DNA from: Defluviitaleaceae bacterium
GTDB lineage: Bacteria > Bacillota > Clostridia > Lachnospirales > WQUN01
Assembly (NCBI GenBank): GCA_009777845.1
Contig: WRLD01000007.1
Location: forward strand, 28,761-92,760
Length of the DNA stretch: 64,000 nucleotides
Direction of reading: 5' to 3'
A program made the position numbers and the translations under genes. This document shows positions 52,746-62,500 of this stretch, in pieces; the first letter of the stretch is position 1, and each line of letters begins with the position of its first letter. The notes below the pieces were generated by a model that saw nothing but the letters and a program-made list of their open reading frames with translations, had not been told where the DNA came from and did not search any database.

Positions 52746-53675
52746 ATGACTAACAGAATGAAAGCATGGATGAATTCGCCTTCCTTTGACAATACCGTGC
52801 AAAGGTGGACGGGAAAGGTCAAGGACTTAATCGTTGGCATTGTTATGGCGATTATTATTATCGGCGTGTGCTATACCATTCTAAGCCCGATTTTTGCTAT
52901 ACTTTCGCGTGCGTTTATGACGGAGGAGGATATTATAAATCCGCTCGTTTTCCTCATTCCGCAAAATTTTACATTAAACAGCATCAGCCTTGCTATAAAA
53001 TACATGGACTACTGGAACACACTGGCGAGAACGCTTTTGTTCGCGCTTACGTTTTCTGCGTTGCACGTATTTGTCTGTTCTATGGTAGGCTATGGCTTTG
53101 CACGGTTTAAATTCCACGGCTCAAATGTGTTTTTCGCGCTTGTTGTCGTTACCATTGTTGTGCCTGTGCATAGTATCATGGTGCCTATGTTCTTGAATTT
53201 TAGCTCGCTTAATTTACTTAATACATGGTTCGCGCTTGGGCTTCTTACTATTACTGGCGTAGGGCTTCGTAGCGGACTTTATATCTACATCTTCCGTCAG
53301 TTTTTCCGCGGACTGCCTAAGGAAATTGAGGAAGCCGCCTTTATTGACGGCGCGGGTCCGTTTTATACCTACGCAAGAATTATGATGCCAAACGCCGTAC
53401 CTGCTATAGTTACCGTGCTTTTGTTCTCGTTTGTGTGGCATTATAACGACACCTTTTACACTACTCTGCTTATGCGTGACACAAGGCTGCTGGCGACAAG
53501 CCTGCTCACCCTAGGCGACAACTACGCGCAGGCCGACAATATTACGAGCAAGCTGCATATACAGATGGTTGTGTATGCAGGTGTTTTGCTTGCTGTTACT
53601 CCTATTTTGACAATCTACATGTTCTTGCAGCGTTTCTTTGTTGAGGGCTTGGAACGCAGCGGAATAGTGGGTTAA
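52746..53675 (+). CDS. Sugar ABC transporter permease, MalG-type (pair 2)
   Basis: 309 residues, AGGAGG upstream of ATG 52746. Six helices; EAA loop EIEEAAFIDGAGPFYTYARI. Its stop codon is followed at once by a family E repeat, then the second binding protein. Confidence 0.92.
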   Translation: MTNRMKAWMNSPSFDNTVQRWTGKVKDLIVGIVMAIIIIGVCYTILSPIFAILSRAFMTEEDIINPLVFLIPQNFTLNSISLAIKYMDYWNTLARTLLFALTFSALHVFVCSMVGYGFARFKFHGSNVFFALVVVTIVVPVHSIMVPMFLNFSSLNLLNTWFALGLLTITGVGLRSGLYIYIFRQFFRGLPKEIEEAAFIDGAGPFYTYARIMMPNAVPAIVTVLLFSFVWHYNDTFYTTLLMRDTRLLATSLLTLGDNYAQADNITSKLHIQMVVYAGVLLAVTPILTIYMFLQRFFVEGLERSGIVG

Positions 53676-53676
53676 A

Positions 53677-53841
53677 TAGGGCGTATTTCCACTAACGAAA
53701 ACACATCTTTGCGGTCAGCTTTCCGCCACTCGTCGTCGGGCTTTCGCTTGCGTACCGCTAGTACGCGGCGCGAAACCCCTCCTTGATTGGCGAAAATCTG
53801 CCACGCAAATCTGTATTTTCTTATAGTGGAAACACGCCCTA
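53677..53841. repeat. Family E structured repeat, copy 2
   Basis: Outer arms TAGGGCGTATTTCCACTAAC and TTATAGTGGAAACACGCCCT; core TTTCCGCCACTCGTCGTCGG, GCGTACCGCTAGTACGC, AAACCCCTCCTTGATTGGCG. Core as in 33111-33278, but the outer arms differ. It starts two bases after a permease stop. Confidence 0.85.
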
Positions 53842-53884
53842 GCATAAAAAGCATTCCAAAAAAACAGAAAAGGGGAATTTTAAG

Positions 53885-55363
53885 ATGAGAAGAGCAAAAA
53901 GAGTTTTAGCATTACTGCTTGCGTTGTTGTTTTTGTCAATGACTGCTTGCAATGACAAGCCACCCGAGCCGCCAGCTCCTACAGGCGATTCTAGTGTGGG
54001 AACACCTACAAACGGCGAAACACCAACACCACCAGACAGCACAACCCCAGTTGACCGTAGTCAAATGGGCAACATTCACCCGATTAAAGACTTTGGCGGA
54101 CGTACATTACGCATAGGCGCATGGTGGGACACCCCTATTTCCGCACTTGCGTGGGGCGATGAGCCGGACAGAGCTACATCTAACAACTATGCGCTTGCGC
54201 GCCTTATGTGGGACAATGCGCGCAGAGTAGAAGAACAATTTAACGTAAAATTTGAAGCGGTAGCAGTACCTTACGGCAATCTTATGGACACGCTTAACGC
54301 AAGCGTATTGGAGCGTAACCCATTCGCAGACGTGGTTATTCTCGACGGCGACTGGATAATGGACGCGATTGGCACAGTTATTCAGCCATGGGACAACGCT
54401 AATTTGCCAAACTCTGACCTTTTTGGCGATAGGGTATATATAAGCCCATGTACGTCTATGGACGGCGGAACGTGGACAATTAACCAAAACGGCGCGGATG
54501 CGGAAGCGTTTGGGCTTGGTGTAAACCTCAACATCATAAACATGGAGGGCTTGCCTAACCCGATTGAATTATACGAAAACGGCGAGTGGACATGGGAAGC
54601 AATGCTTGACATTATGCGCCGCGCAACACGCGACACAACTGGCGGCGGCGGCGTATTTAACCAGTTTGGTATCGCAGGACAGCCCGGCGAGATTGTACAG
54701 CACCTAATTGGCACAAATGACGGTATGCTCGTAGACGCGGACATGAATTACGGCTACGCGCACCCCAACACAATCAGAGCCTTAGAATTTGCAAAATTGA
54801 TTTTTGAGGAGCGTTTGTGGCACGCCGAGGCAGGCGGACACATGGACACAGGCAACTACGACAGAAACTTCTACTCTGGTCTTAGAGAAGGCGTTGCCGC
54901 GTTGTTCCCAACAATTACCTGGGCAATCCAAAACGTACCTCCCGCATTTGAGCTTGGCTTTGTGCCGTTCCCAATAGGCCCCGACAATACAACTGGAAGC
55001 ACATGGCTTGCAGGCTTTAAGCAAGGCATGGGCGTAACCGTTGGTACTTCCTGGGACGTAGGCGACATTCTTATTCTTATAGAGGAGCTTCACTCATGGC
55101 CTGGCGACGATACCGACATTCTATATGAATCTGGTCAAATCGAGTGGATGCGTGAGCAGTTCCCCACAGAGGGCGACGTACAACGCGCTATTATCTCTGG
55201 TCTTACCAGACGTACAGACGTAGGCCGCGCGATTGAGGGCTATTACTGGGTACTTGGTGATTTTGCTTCGCACTTCTGGCTGCATGAGATGGACGTATTG
55301 CAGGCGGTAGAGCATCACCGTAATGAACGGCAGGAGATGTTGGATATAAGATTCAAGAGATAA
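53885..55363 (+). CDS. Sugar ABC transporter solute-binding lipoprotein
   Basis: 492 residues; AAGGGGAA upstream. Lipoprotein signal with lipobox LSMTAC (Cys22). A Pro/Thr-rich linker follows (about 25-55), then a type-1 solute-binding fold (TLRIGAWWDTPISALAW; ADVVILDGDWIMDAIG; ENGEWTWEAMLDIMRRAT; LREGVAALFPTITWAIQNV). Most likely the binding protein for permease pair 2. The family E repeat between them may change its expression relative to the permeases. Confidence 0.9.
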   Translation: MRRAKRVLALLLALLFLSMTACNDKPPEPPAPTGDSSVGTPTNGETPTPPDSTTPVDRSQMGNIHPIKDFGGRTLRIGAWWDTPISALAWGDEPDRATSNNYALARLMWDNARRVEEQFNVKFEAVAVPYGNLMDTLNASVLERNPFADVVILDGDWIMDAIGTVIQPWDNANLPNSDLFGDRVYISPCTSMDGGTWTINQNGADAEAFGLGVNLNIINMEGLPNPIELYENGEWTWEAMLDIMRRATRDTTGGGGVFNQFGIAGQPGEIVQHLIGTNDGMLVDADMNYGYAHPNTIRALEFAKLIFEERLWHAEAGGHMDTGNYDRNFYSGLREGVAALFPTITWAIQNVPPAFELGFVPFPIGPDNTTGSTWLAGFKQGMGVTVGTSWDVGDILILIEELHSWPGDDTDILYESGQIEWMREQFPTEGDVQRAIISGLTRRTDVGRAIEGYYWVLGDFASHFWLHEMDVLQAVEHHRNERQEMLDIRFKR

Positions 55364-55365
55364 GG

Positions 55366-55472
55366 GGCATAGCCCCTTTCCTCCGCTATACTGTGGTCGG
55401 CGTGCGGTGTTGTCTACGACAACACCTTACTGCCTGCTTGGTGGGAATATCGTCACGAGCCTTTGTATAGCT
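55366..55472. repeat. Family D repeat, inverted copy
   Basis: GGGGCATAGCCCC right after the binding-protein stop, then TTGTCTACGACAACACC and CTTGGTGGGAATATCGTCACG, the reverse of the order at 12013. The first hairpin may serve as a 3' end. Confidence 0.7.
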
Positions 55473-55486
55473 TTAGAGGAAACAGA

Positions 55487-55513
55487 AAAACGCCGCTTAT
55501 GTGGCGTTTTTTT
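55487..55513 (+). terminator. Intrinsic terminator of the import operon
   Basis: AAAACGCCGC, loop TTAT, GTGGCGTTTT and further T residues; one G-T pair in the stem. Confidence 0.85.
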
Positions 55514-55570
55514 GTTGATTGGGGTGTTTTCGTGACGGTATTTTAATCGCGTTGATGTTTTGTAAAGAAT

Positions 55571-55773
55571 TATGGAACGCGGATTTACGCGGATTTAACG
55601 GATTTTCGCGGATTCTATCTGGCGTGGTTATTAAAATCTGTTTAATTAAAAATTCACGTAATTTATGTTTCGTTAGTTTTAATGAACGCACGAACGAATC
55701 CGCGTAATCCGTGAAAATCCGTGTTCCATTGCTTTTAAATCCGTGTTGTATTGCCTTTAAATCTGCGTTCTGT
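55571..55773. repeat. Family A intergenic repeat
   Basis: Left arm ATGGAACGCGGATTTACGCG...CGGATTCTATCTGGCG, right arm CGAACGAATCCGCGTAATCC...GTGTTCCAT, then extra ATCCGTGTTGTATT units. Confidence 0.8.
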
Positions 55774-55810
55774 AAATCATTTGTTAAACCACTGGGAGCT
55801 TGCAGGTTCT

Positions 55811-55923
55811 TGTAGGGGGCGGACTTGTCCGCCCCGAGGTACGCACGTTCTACAATTCGAGGCGGATACCGTCCATTAACGCAGAGCGAGGTAACCTCGG
55901 GACGGATAAATCCGTCCCCTACA
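55811..55923. repeat. Family B palindromic element, copy 7
   Basis: TGTAGGGGGCGGACTTGTCC to CCGTCCCCTACA with the usual core; flanked by GCAGGTTCT on the left and AAAACCTGC on the right. Confidence 0.85.
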
Positions 55924-56027
55924 AAAACCTGCAAATCCCCCACAACAAACGCAATATTTAAATACCCATAACAACGCAATATTTTAATCCTCACGACAAT
56001 CGCAATATTTTAATCTGCGTTTCTTTC

Positions 56028-56166
56028 CTGCTGTGCCACGCTCCCTCTGTGCCTCTGTGTGAAAATCTTTTTGACAAATAAAAAAACTTGGGTAGAGTGT
56101 AGAACGCGTTTTTTTGGTTTAAAAGAATTTTTCACACAGAGGCACAGAGGGAGCGAGGCACAGCAG
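56028..56166. repeat. Family C large palindrome, copy 2
   Basis: CTGCTGTGCCACGCTCCCTC ... TGTGTGAAAATC and TTTTTCACACAGAGGCACAG ... GGCACAGCAG. The AT-rich centre resembles copy 1 but inverted. Followed by GACAATAGATGTGGAGTTAA as at 18231. Confidence 0.8.
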
Positions 56167-56189
56167 ACAATAGATGTGGAGTTAAAGAC

Positions 56190-56442
56190 AATTAAACACG
56201 GATTTAGCGGATTTACGCAGATTCACGCGGATTTTTTCGAGGTTCAATCCGCATGAAGTTGGAACGCAGGCTATACGGATTATTTTCCCACGAACGAATC
56301 CGCGTAATCCGTGAAAATCCGTTAAATCCGTGTTCCAATAAAAAAACCTCGTCCGATTTGAAATCGAGCGAGGTTTTGTAAATTTTCCCAAGAACGAATC
56401 CGCGAGAATCCGCCAAATCCGCGAAAATCCGCGTTCCATGCC
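56190..56442. repeat. Family A repeat with an inserted terminator-like hairpin
   Basis: Left arm from AATTAAACACGGATTTAGCG, right arm CGAACGAATCCGCGTAATCC ending at about 56336, then a hairpin, then a second right arm (56386-56442) ending GCGTTCCAT. Confidence 0.75.
56343..56377 (-). terminator. Terminator-like hairpin, possibly bidirectional
   Basis: AAAACCTCG ... CGAGGTTTT with an inner GATTTGAAATC stem. It is about 220 bp past the degV stop, separated from it by a family D repeat. Confidence 0.5.
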
Positions 56443-56447
56443 CTCTA

Positions 56448-56592
56448 TAAAGGCTCGTGACGACATTTCCACCACAGTACAGCGGTGAAAAGGGGCTATG
56501 CCCCCTCGTGACGACATTCCCACCAAGTTGATGTTTTGCGTTAAAACGCAAAACATCAACGAACACAGCGGTGAAAAAGGGGGCTACGCCCA
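56448..56592. repeat. Family D repeat, one partial and one complete copy
   Basis: AAAGGCTCGTGACGACATTT...GGGGCTATGCCCC, then a full copy CGTGACGACATTCCCACCAA, GTTGATGTTTTGCG/CGCAAAACATCAAC, CACAGCGGTGAAAAAGGGGG. It ends at the degV stop codon. Confidence 0.8.
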
Positions 56593-56594
56593 CC

Positions 56595-57431
56595 TCACAA
56601 CGCCAAAATCACCCCACCACGATTAGCATACGTAGTAGTAATCCCACGACATTCAATAATCACAATATCCCTCGGCTTAAAGTGTGCAAGCAACGCTTCC
56701 TTGGTCGCTAACGCTTTTTCGTAGGCTTGTACGTGTGTAATCCCGATTACGCGCTGTTCTATGTCGGATACCTCGGTTTCGATTAGCTTCATCATTCGCG
56801 CCAGCGCCTTGGGAAAGCCGCGCGATTTATCGACCATTTTTATTTGGCCGCCCTCCTCGGTGCAAACTGGCTTTATGTTAAGCACGGAGGCGACCTTTGC
56901 TACATAGGGGTTTACGCGCCCTGTTTTTACCAAATTGTCAAACTTGTCTAGGATAAAAAATGTACGCATGTTTTCGATGTAGGTATTGACCTGCTCCACG
57001 ATTTCTGTCGCGCCTGTCCCTATTTTTGACAGCTCGGATATTTTCATGGCGATTACGCCCTCGGCGATTGCCGCCGAAAAGCTATCGAACACATGGATAA
57101 ACTTCTTGCCGTATTCTTCCAAATACATGTCCTTTGCGGCGAGCGCGCTCTGGTAGGTCGCGCTTAGCTTACTGGAAAGCGTTACCACAAATACATTGTC
57201 GCCTAGCTTGAATTTTTCTGTAAATAGGCTCGGCGACGGCGCGGACGTTTTTACCGCAATGGGGCTTGCCTCCATGTGCGCGAGGTACTTATTTAGGTCG
57301 ATATTGTCGTCGTCTACGTAAACTGTGTCCTCCACCTGTAGATTTAGTGGTACGCGAGAAAGCATACAGCCTTCGTGTTCTACAAGCTCCGCGGTGACAT
57401 CGCAGCCGCTGTCTACTATTAAATGATTCAT
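56595..57431 (-). CDS. DegV-family fatty-acid-binding protein
   Basis: 278 residues, AAGGAG 6 nt before ATG 57431. Family motifs: IVDSGCDVTAEL, VKTSAPSPSLFTE (fatty-acid-binding TS-P), VVTLSSKLSATYQSA and FILDKFDNLVKTGRVN. DegV/FakB proteins hold fatty acids for the FakA kinase; no FakA gene is nearby. It follows pyruvate kinase on the same strand after about 30 bp. Confidence 0.9.
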   Translation of the reverse strand: MNHLIVDSGCDVTAELVEHEGCMLSRVPLNLQVEDTVYVDDDNIDLNKYLAHMEASPIAVKTSAPSPSLFTEKFKLGDNVFVVTLSSKLSATYQSALAAKDMYLEEYGKKFIHVFDSFSAAIAEGVIAMKISELSKIGTGATEIVEQVNTYIENMRTFFILDKFDNLVKTGRVNPYVAKVASVLNIKPVCTEEGGQIKMVDKSRGFPKALARMMKLIETEVSDIEQRVIGITHVQAYEKALATKEALLAHFKPRDIVIIECRGITTTYANRGGVILAL

Positions 57432-57448
57432 TGTATTCTCCTTTTTAT

Positions 57449-57463
57449 GAGGGCTATGCCCCT
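57449..57463 (-). repeat. GGGGCATAGCCC mini-hairpin at the pyk stop codon
   Basis: TAGGGGCATAGCCCTC reads out from the pyk stop (minus strand). The same small hairpin occurs right at the ends of ccdA, the second binding protein and in the family D copies. Confidence 0.55.
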
Positions 57464-59225
57464 ATTTATTGCCGTTAATTAACAAGCCCTCATTAGTATC
57501 CACCGTCACAGGTATTCCGCTTTTCACAAAATCAGTAACTCGCACCTTGGCGCGAATCAGCGGAATATTTAACGCCTTAGCGACCGTTTCGGCGTGGCTA
57601 AAGTCCAGCTTTTCCCACGAGCCGATTACAATCGCGCTTGCTTGCTTTATACATTCGATTAGGGTATCGTCTGTTTTTGTACATACAAGCACCTCGCCCT
57701 TTTCAAAGGACGCTATTTCCTTTTTGTCGTCGCCTGTTATTACGCGGGTCACGCCGCTTACTAAGCCCTTGCCGTTGCCCTCGCCGCTGATGATTACGTC
57801 GCCCACGGTTAGCACGCGAATGGTGTTTGACGCGCCTGCCGAGCCTACGGGAACGCCTGCCAACGCAATCATAATGTCGCCGTTTTTGACAAGCCCCGAC
57901 TTTATGGCAAGATTTTCCGCTATGTCAAAGACCTCGCTGTCCCCTTGGAACGGCTCGGCGGAAAGCATGGGTACACAGCCCCACGAAAGGTTAAGCTGAC
58001 GGCACACAACAGGGTCATAGGTAACCGCCAAAATAGGACAGCTCGGACGGGAACGCGAAACCATACGCGCCGCGTAGCCAGTGTCCGTGACGGGCGTGAT
58101 ACACGCCGCGCCCATTTCCGCCGCCACATTAACGGCGGCGTAGCTTATTGCGTTTGTTACGTTTTTGGACAAATTTTCGTGCGTGGTGGCGTATCTTGCC
58201 TCGTAGTCGATTGTGCTTTCCGTTTTACGCGCAATCCGCACCATCATTTCTATGGATTCTACTGGATATTTACCGCCTGCCGTTTCGCCCGAGAGCATTA
58301 CCACGTCTGTGCCGTCAAAAATGGCGTTGGCTACGTCTGAAGCCTCGGCGCGTGTGGGGCGCGGGTTGTTTACCATGGATTCTAGCATATGCGTGGCAGT
58401 GACAACTGGCTTGCCTGCCATGATACAGCTACAGATTAGGTCTTTTTGCACAATGGGTACTTCCTCGGGCGAAATTTCCACGCCAAGGTCGCCGCGCGCA
58501 ACCATAATAGCATCAACCACGTCCAAAATGCTAGAAATATTGTCTACGCCGTCGCGAGATTCGATTTTTGCCATGATTTTTACGTGGTTGCCGTTGATGT
58601 CGTGCAGAACCTTGCGGATATTTGCTATATCCTGCGCAGTACGCACAAAGGACGCGGCTATCCAGTCTACGCCCTTTTTCACGCCAAAGGTGATGTCCTC
58701 GATGTCCTTTTCGGTAAGCGAGGGCAGGTCTACATACACATCTGGAATGTTTATTCCCTTGCGATGTCCCAAGAAGCCTGAATTGATTAGTACACATTTT
58801 ACGTCATTGCCGCTTATTTCCTTTACGTGCATTTCGATAAGCCCATCATCAATAAGTACGCGGTTGCCTATTTTCAAATCACGCGGCAGGTTTTCGTACG
58901 TTACGGCTACGCGCGTATTGTCGCCCACTATGTCGTCCGTGGTAAGCGTAAACTCCGCGCCCTGCTCCAAATAAATCCTGTCGGTATCAAAGGTTTTTGT
59001 CCGAATTTCCGGCCCCTTTGTGTCCAAAATCAAGGTGACTGGTTTGTCCAGCTCCTCCCGCGCGGCAATTACGTTGTCAATCAGCTTGCCATGAAATTCG
59101 TGGTCGCCGTGCGAGAAGTTGAACCTCGCGCCGTTCATTCCTGCGGCAATCATTTTCCTAATCGTGTCCAGCTCACAGCTAGCAGGCCCGATTGTCGCAA
59201 TAATCTTGGTTTTCCGCGTAAACAT
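57462..59225 (-). CDS. pyk: Pyruvate kinase, long Firmicute form
   Basis: 587 residues. Catalytic core motifs: ATIGPASCELDTIRKMI, NGARFNFSHGDHEFH, LILDTKGPEIRT, KIESRDGVDNI, MVARGDLGVEI, KPVVTATHMLESM. The C-terminal ~110 residues (EKGEVLVCTKTDDTLIECIK; ASAIVIGSWEKLDFSHAE) are the extra PEP-utilising swivelling domain found in Bacillus and Clostridia enzymes of about 585 residues. Converts PEP and ADP to pyruvate and ATP. Confidence 0.95.
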   Translation of the reverse strand: MFTRKTKIIATIGPASCELDTIRKMIAAGMNGARFNFSHGDHEFHGKLIDNVIAAREELDKPVTLILDTKGPEIRTKTFDTDRIYLEQGAEFTLTTDDIVGDNTRVAVTYENLPRDLKIGNRVLIDDGLIEMHVKEISGNDVKCVLINSGFLGHRKGINIPDVYVDLPSLTEKDIEDITFGVKKGVDWIAASFVRTAQDIANIRKVLHDINGNHVKIMAKIESRDGVDNISSILDVVDAIMVARGDLGVEISPEEVPIVQKDLICSCIMAGKPVVTATHMLESMVNNPRPTRAEASDVANAIFDGTDVVMLSGETAGGKYPVESIEMMVRIARKTESTIDYEARYATTHENLSKNVTNAISYAAVNVAAEMGAACITPVTDTGYAARMVSRSRPSCPILAVTYDPVVCRQLNLSWGCVPMLSAEPFQGDSEVFDIAENLAIKSGLVKNGDIMIALAGVPVGSAGASNTIRVLTVGDVIISGEGNGKGLVSGVTRVITGDDKKEIASFEKGEVLVCTKTDDTLIECIKQASAIVIGSWEKLDFSHAETVAKALNIPLIRAKVRVTDFVKSGIPVTVDTNEGLLINGNK

Positions 59226-59283
59226 AAAATCTCCCCTTTGGGTTGGATAGGTTTAATATGTCTAATATACATTATGTTATGTG

Positions 59284-59289
59284 ATTATA
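59284..59289 (-). promoter_or_regulatory. Extended -10 promoter candidate of pyk
   Basis: Minus-strand TGGTATAAT gives a perfect -10 with TGn extension; no clear -35. The leader would be about 50 nt. Confidence 0.5.
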
Positions 59290-59359
59290 CCATAGTTTAC
59301 TATTTTGGTGGGGATAAAAAAATAGTTTGATGGGTTTTAAGTGCGTTGGGGTGAAGATT

Positions 59360-59572
59360 TTACGGATTTAAAAAATTATGGAACGCGGATTTACGCGGAT
59401 TTAGCGGATTTACGCGGATTTTTTCTCGTGTTAATAAAAACTAACGGAACGCCGATTACGTGGATTTTTAATTTAGCGGATTTAAAAAAACACGCCAGAT
59501 AAAATCCGCGAAAATCCGCTAAATCCGCGTAAATCCGCGTTCCATGCCTTTAAAAAATCCGCGTTCGAGCCG
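59360..59572. repeat. Family A intergenic repeat
   Basis: Left arm ATGGAACGCGGATTTACGCG...GGATTTTTTCTCGTG, right arm GATAAAATCCGCGAAAATCC...GCGTTCCAT. Its right edge overlaps the last codons of the BspA-type gene (RIF and stop). Confidence 0.8.
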
Positions 59573-62500
59573 CCTTTTTTATCACATACCCCCAAGCCAC
59601 CACTGCCCCACCCAAAAACAAAATCATCAACACGCTATACACCGTCATATCCCCAACCCCAGTAACAGGAAAGCAAGTATGAGGATAGCTACCGCACCAT
59701 TCACAAAAATACTTCGCCCATATCCACTGCTCGGCGGCGTTTCTGCTGTCATTGGTACTCAAATATTCCCACAGCTCGGCGGACGTAAGCGTGTCGTCAT
59801 TACCCACGGTACGCCAGTCGCCGCCGTTTTCGGGGGAAATATCGGGCAGGGAATTGTCGCCGCGACTTATAAATTTTTCGCCAAAGGTAATGCTTATTAA
59901 GTCGCTCGTACCGTAAAACATCTCCGACATATCCGTAACATTGCCTGTGTCAAAGCCCGACAAGTCAAGGGTGGTTAGACCGCTCGCACCGAAAAACATG
60001 CTATCCATGTACATAACATTGCTTGTGTCAAAGCTCGACAAGTCAAGGGTGGTTAGACCGCTCGCATCGCCAAACATACCCGACATACCCATAACATTGC
60101 GTGTGTCGAAGTCTGATAAATCAAGGGTGGTTAGACCGCTCGCACCGTAAAACATACCCCACATATCCGTAACATTGCTTGTGTTCCATTTAGACAAGTC
60201 AAGGGTGGTTAGACCGCTCGCACCGAAAAACATACTCCACATATCCGTAACCTTGCTTGTGTTCCATTTAGATAAGTCAAGGGTGGTTAGCCCGCTCGCC
60301 TCTCTAAACATGCTATTCATGGACACAACATTTCTTGTGTCAAAGCCCGACAAGTCAAGGGCGGTTAGACCGCTCGCCTCGCAAAACATACCCCCCATCT
60401 CCGTAACCTTGCCTGTGTCAAAGTCTGACAAGTCAAGGGTGGTTAGACCTCTCGCACCGTAAAACATACCCGACATATCCATAACATTGCGTGTGTCGAA
60501 GTCTGATAAGTCAAGGGTGGTTAGACCGCTCGCACCGTTAAACATACCCCCCATATTTGTAACATTGCTTGTGTCGAAGTCTGACAAGTCAAGGGTGGTT
60601 AGCCCGTTCGCACCGCTAAACATGCTATCCATGTACATAACATTGCTTGTGTCAAAGCTCGACAAGTCAAGGGTGGTTAGACCGCTCGCACCGTAAAACA
60701 TAACCCCCATATCCGTAACCCTGCTTGTGTCAAAAAAGCCCAAGCCCTCAATTTCTGTTACATTATATAAGTTGCTGAATAGATACTGTAGGCTTTCCCC
60801 CGCAGTAATCGGGGCAGTGAAGCTAATATGTGTGATGTCGTCTGCGTAATCGTCCCACGGACTGACCCAGTCGTAATTGTTAATATATCCACCGCCCACC
60901 ACTAGCTCGCCGCAGTCGAATAACTGCCATTCCGCGCCTGTGCCTAGTGTCGGGTGGTCGGAAAATTTGTCATTAGCCGAAAGCTCCTCGCCGCAGTAGG
61001 GGCATGTGTCTACGCACTCGCAGGGGTATTTTTCGCACACCTCGCAACATTCGCATGGGTCTAGCTCGCACACCTCGCAGGGGCAGATACATGGGAATTG
61101 CTCGCACTCGGGGCAAAGGGCAGCCGCCCATGTGAATTGCTCGGCGGTGTTTCTGCTATCGTTTGTACGCAAATATTCCCATAGCTCGTCAGACTGTAGC
61201 GTGGCGGAGCTTCCCACCGTACGCCAGCCGTTGCCGTTTTGGGCGGAAACCTCGGGCAGGGAATTGTCGTCACGACTTATAAATTTTTCGCCAAAGGTAA
61301 TGCTTTTTAAGTCGCTCGCACCTAAAAACATCTCCGACATATTCGTAACCTTGCCTGTGTCAAAGCCTGATAAGTCAAGGGAGATTAGACCGCTCGCACC
61401 GTAAAACATCTCCGACATATACATAACATTGCGTGTGTCGAAGTCTGATAAATCAAGGGAGATTAGACCGCTCGCGTCGCTAAACATACCAAACATATTC
61501 GTAACCTTGCTTGTGTCAAAGTCTGACAAGTCAAGGGTGATTAGACCGCTCGCACCGTAAAACATACCCGACATATCCATAACATTGCGTGTGTCGAAGT
61601 CTGATAAGTCAAGAGTGGTTAATCCGCTCGCACCGTTAAACATGAGCGCCATACTCGTAACCTTGCCTGTGTCAAAGCCCGATAAGTCAAGGGTGGTTAG
61701 ACCGCTCGCACCGCTAAACATGAACGACATATTCATAACATTGCCTGTGTCAAAGTCTGATAAGTCAAGGGTGGTTAGACCGCTTGCACCGTAAAACATA
61801 CTCGACATATTCGCAACATTGCCTGTGTCAAAGTCTGATAAATCAAGGGTGGCTAGACCGCTCGCACCGCCAAACATACCAAACATACTCGTAACATTGC
61901 TTGTGTCGAAGCCTAACAAGTCAAGAGTGGTTAATCCGCTCGCACCGCCAAACATGAACGACATATCCATAACATTGCCTGTGTCAAAGCTCGACAAGTC
62001 AAGGGTGGTTAGACCGCTCGCATCGCTAAACATGCTAGCCATGTACATAACATTGCTTGTGTCAAAGCTCGACAAGTCAAGGGTAGTTAGACCGCTCGCA
62101 CCGTAAAACATATCCACCATATTCGTAACCTTGCTTGTGTCAAAAAAGCCCAAGCCCTCAATTTCTGTTACATTATATAATTCAAAGAATAGGCTCGCTA
62201 GGCTTTCCCCCGCAGTAATCGGGGCAGTGAAGCTAATATATGTGATGTCGTCTTCGTAATCGCCCCACGGACTGAACCAGTCGGTATTATTGATATACCC
62301 ACCGCCGACCACTAGCTCCCCACACTCGTATAACCGCCATTCCGCGCCTGTGCCTAGTGTCGAGTGGTCGGGGAATTTGTCGTTAGCCGAAAGCTCCGCG
62401 CCGCAGTAGGGGCATGTGTCTACGCACTCGCAGGGGTATTTTTCGCACTCGGGGCAACATTCGCATGGGTCTAACTCGCACACCTCGCAGGGGCAGATAC

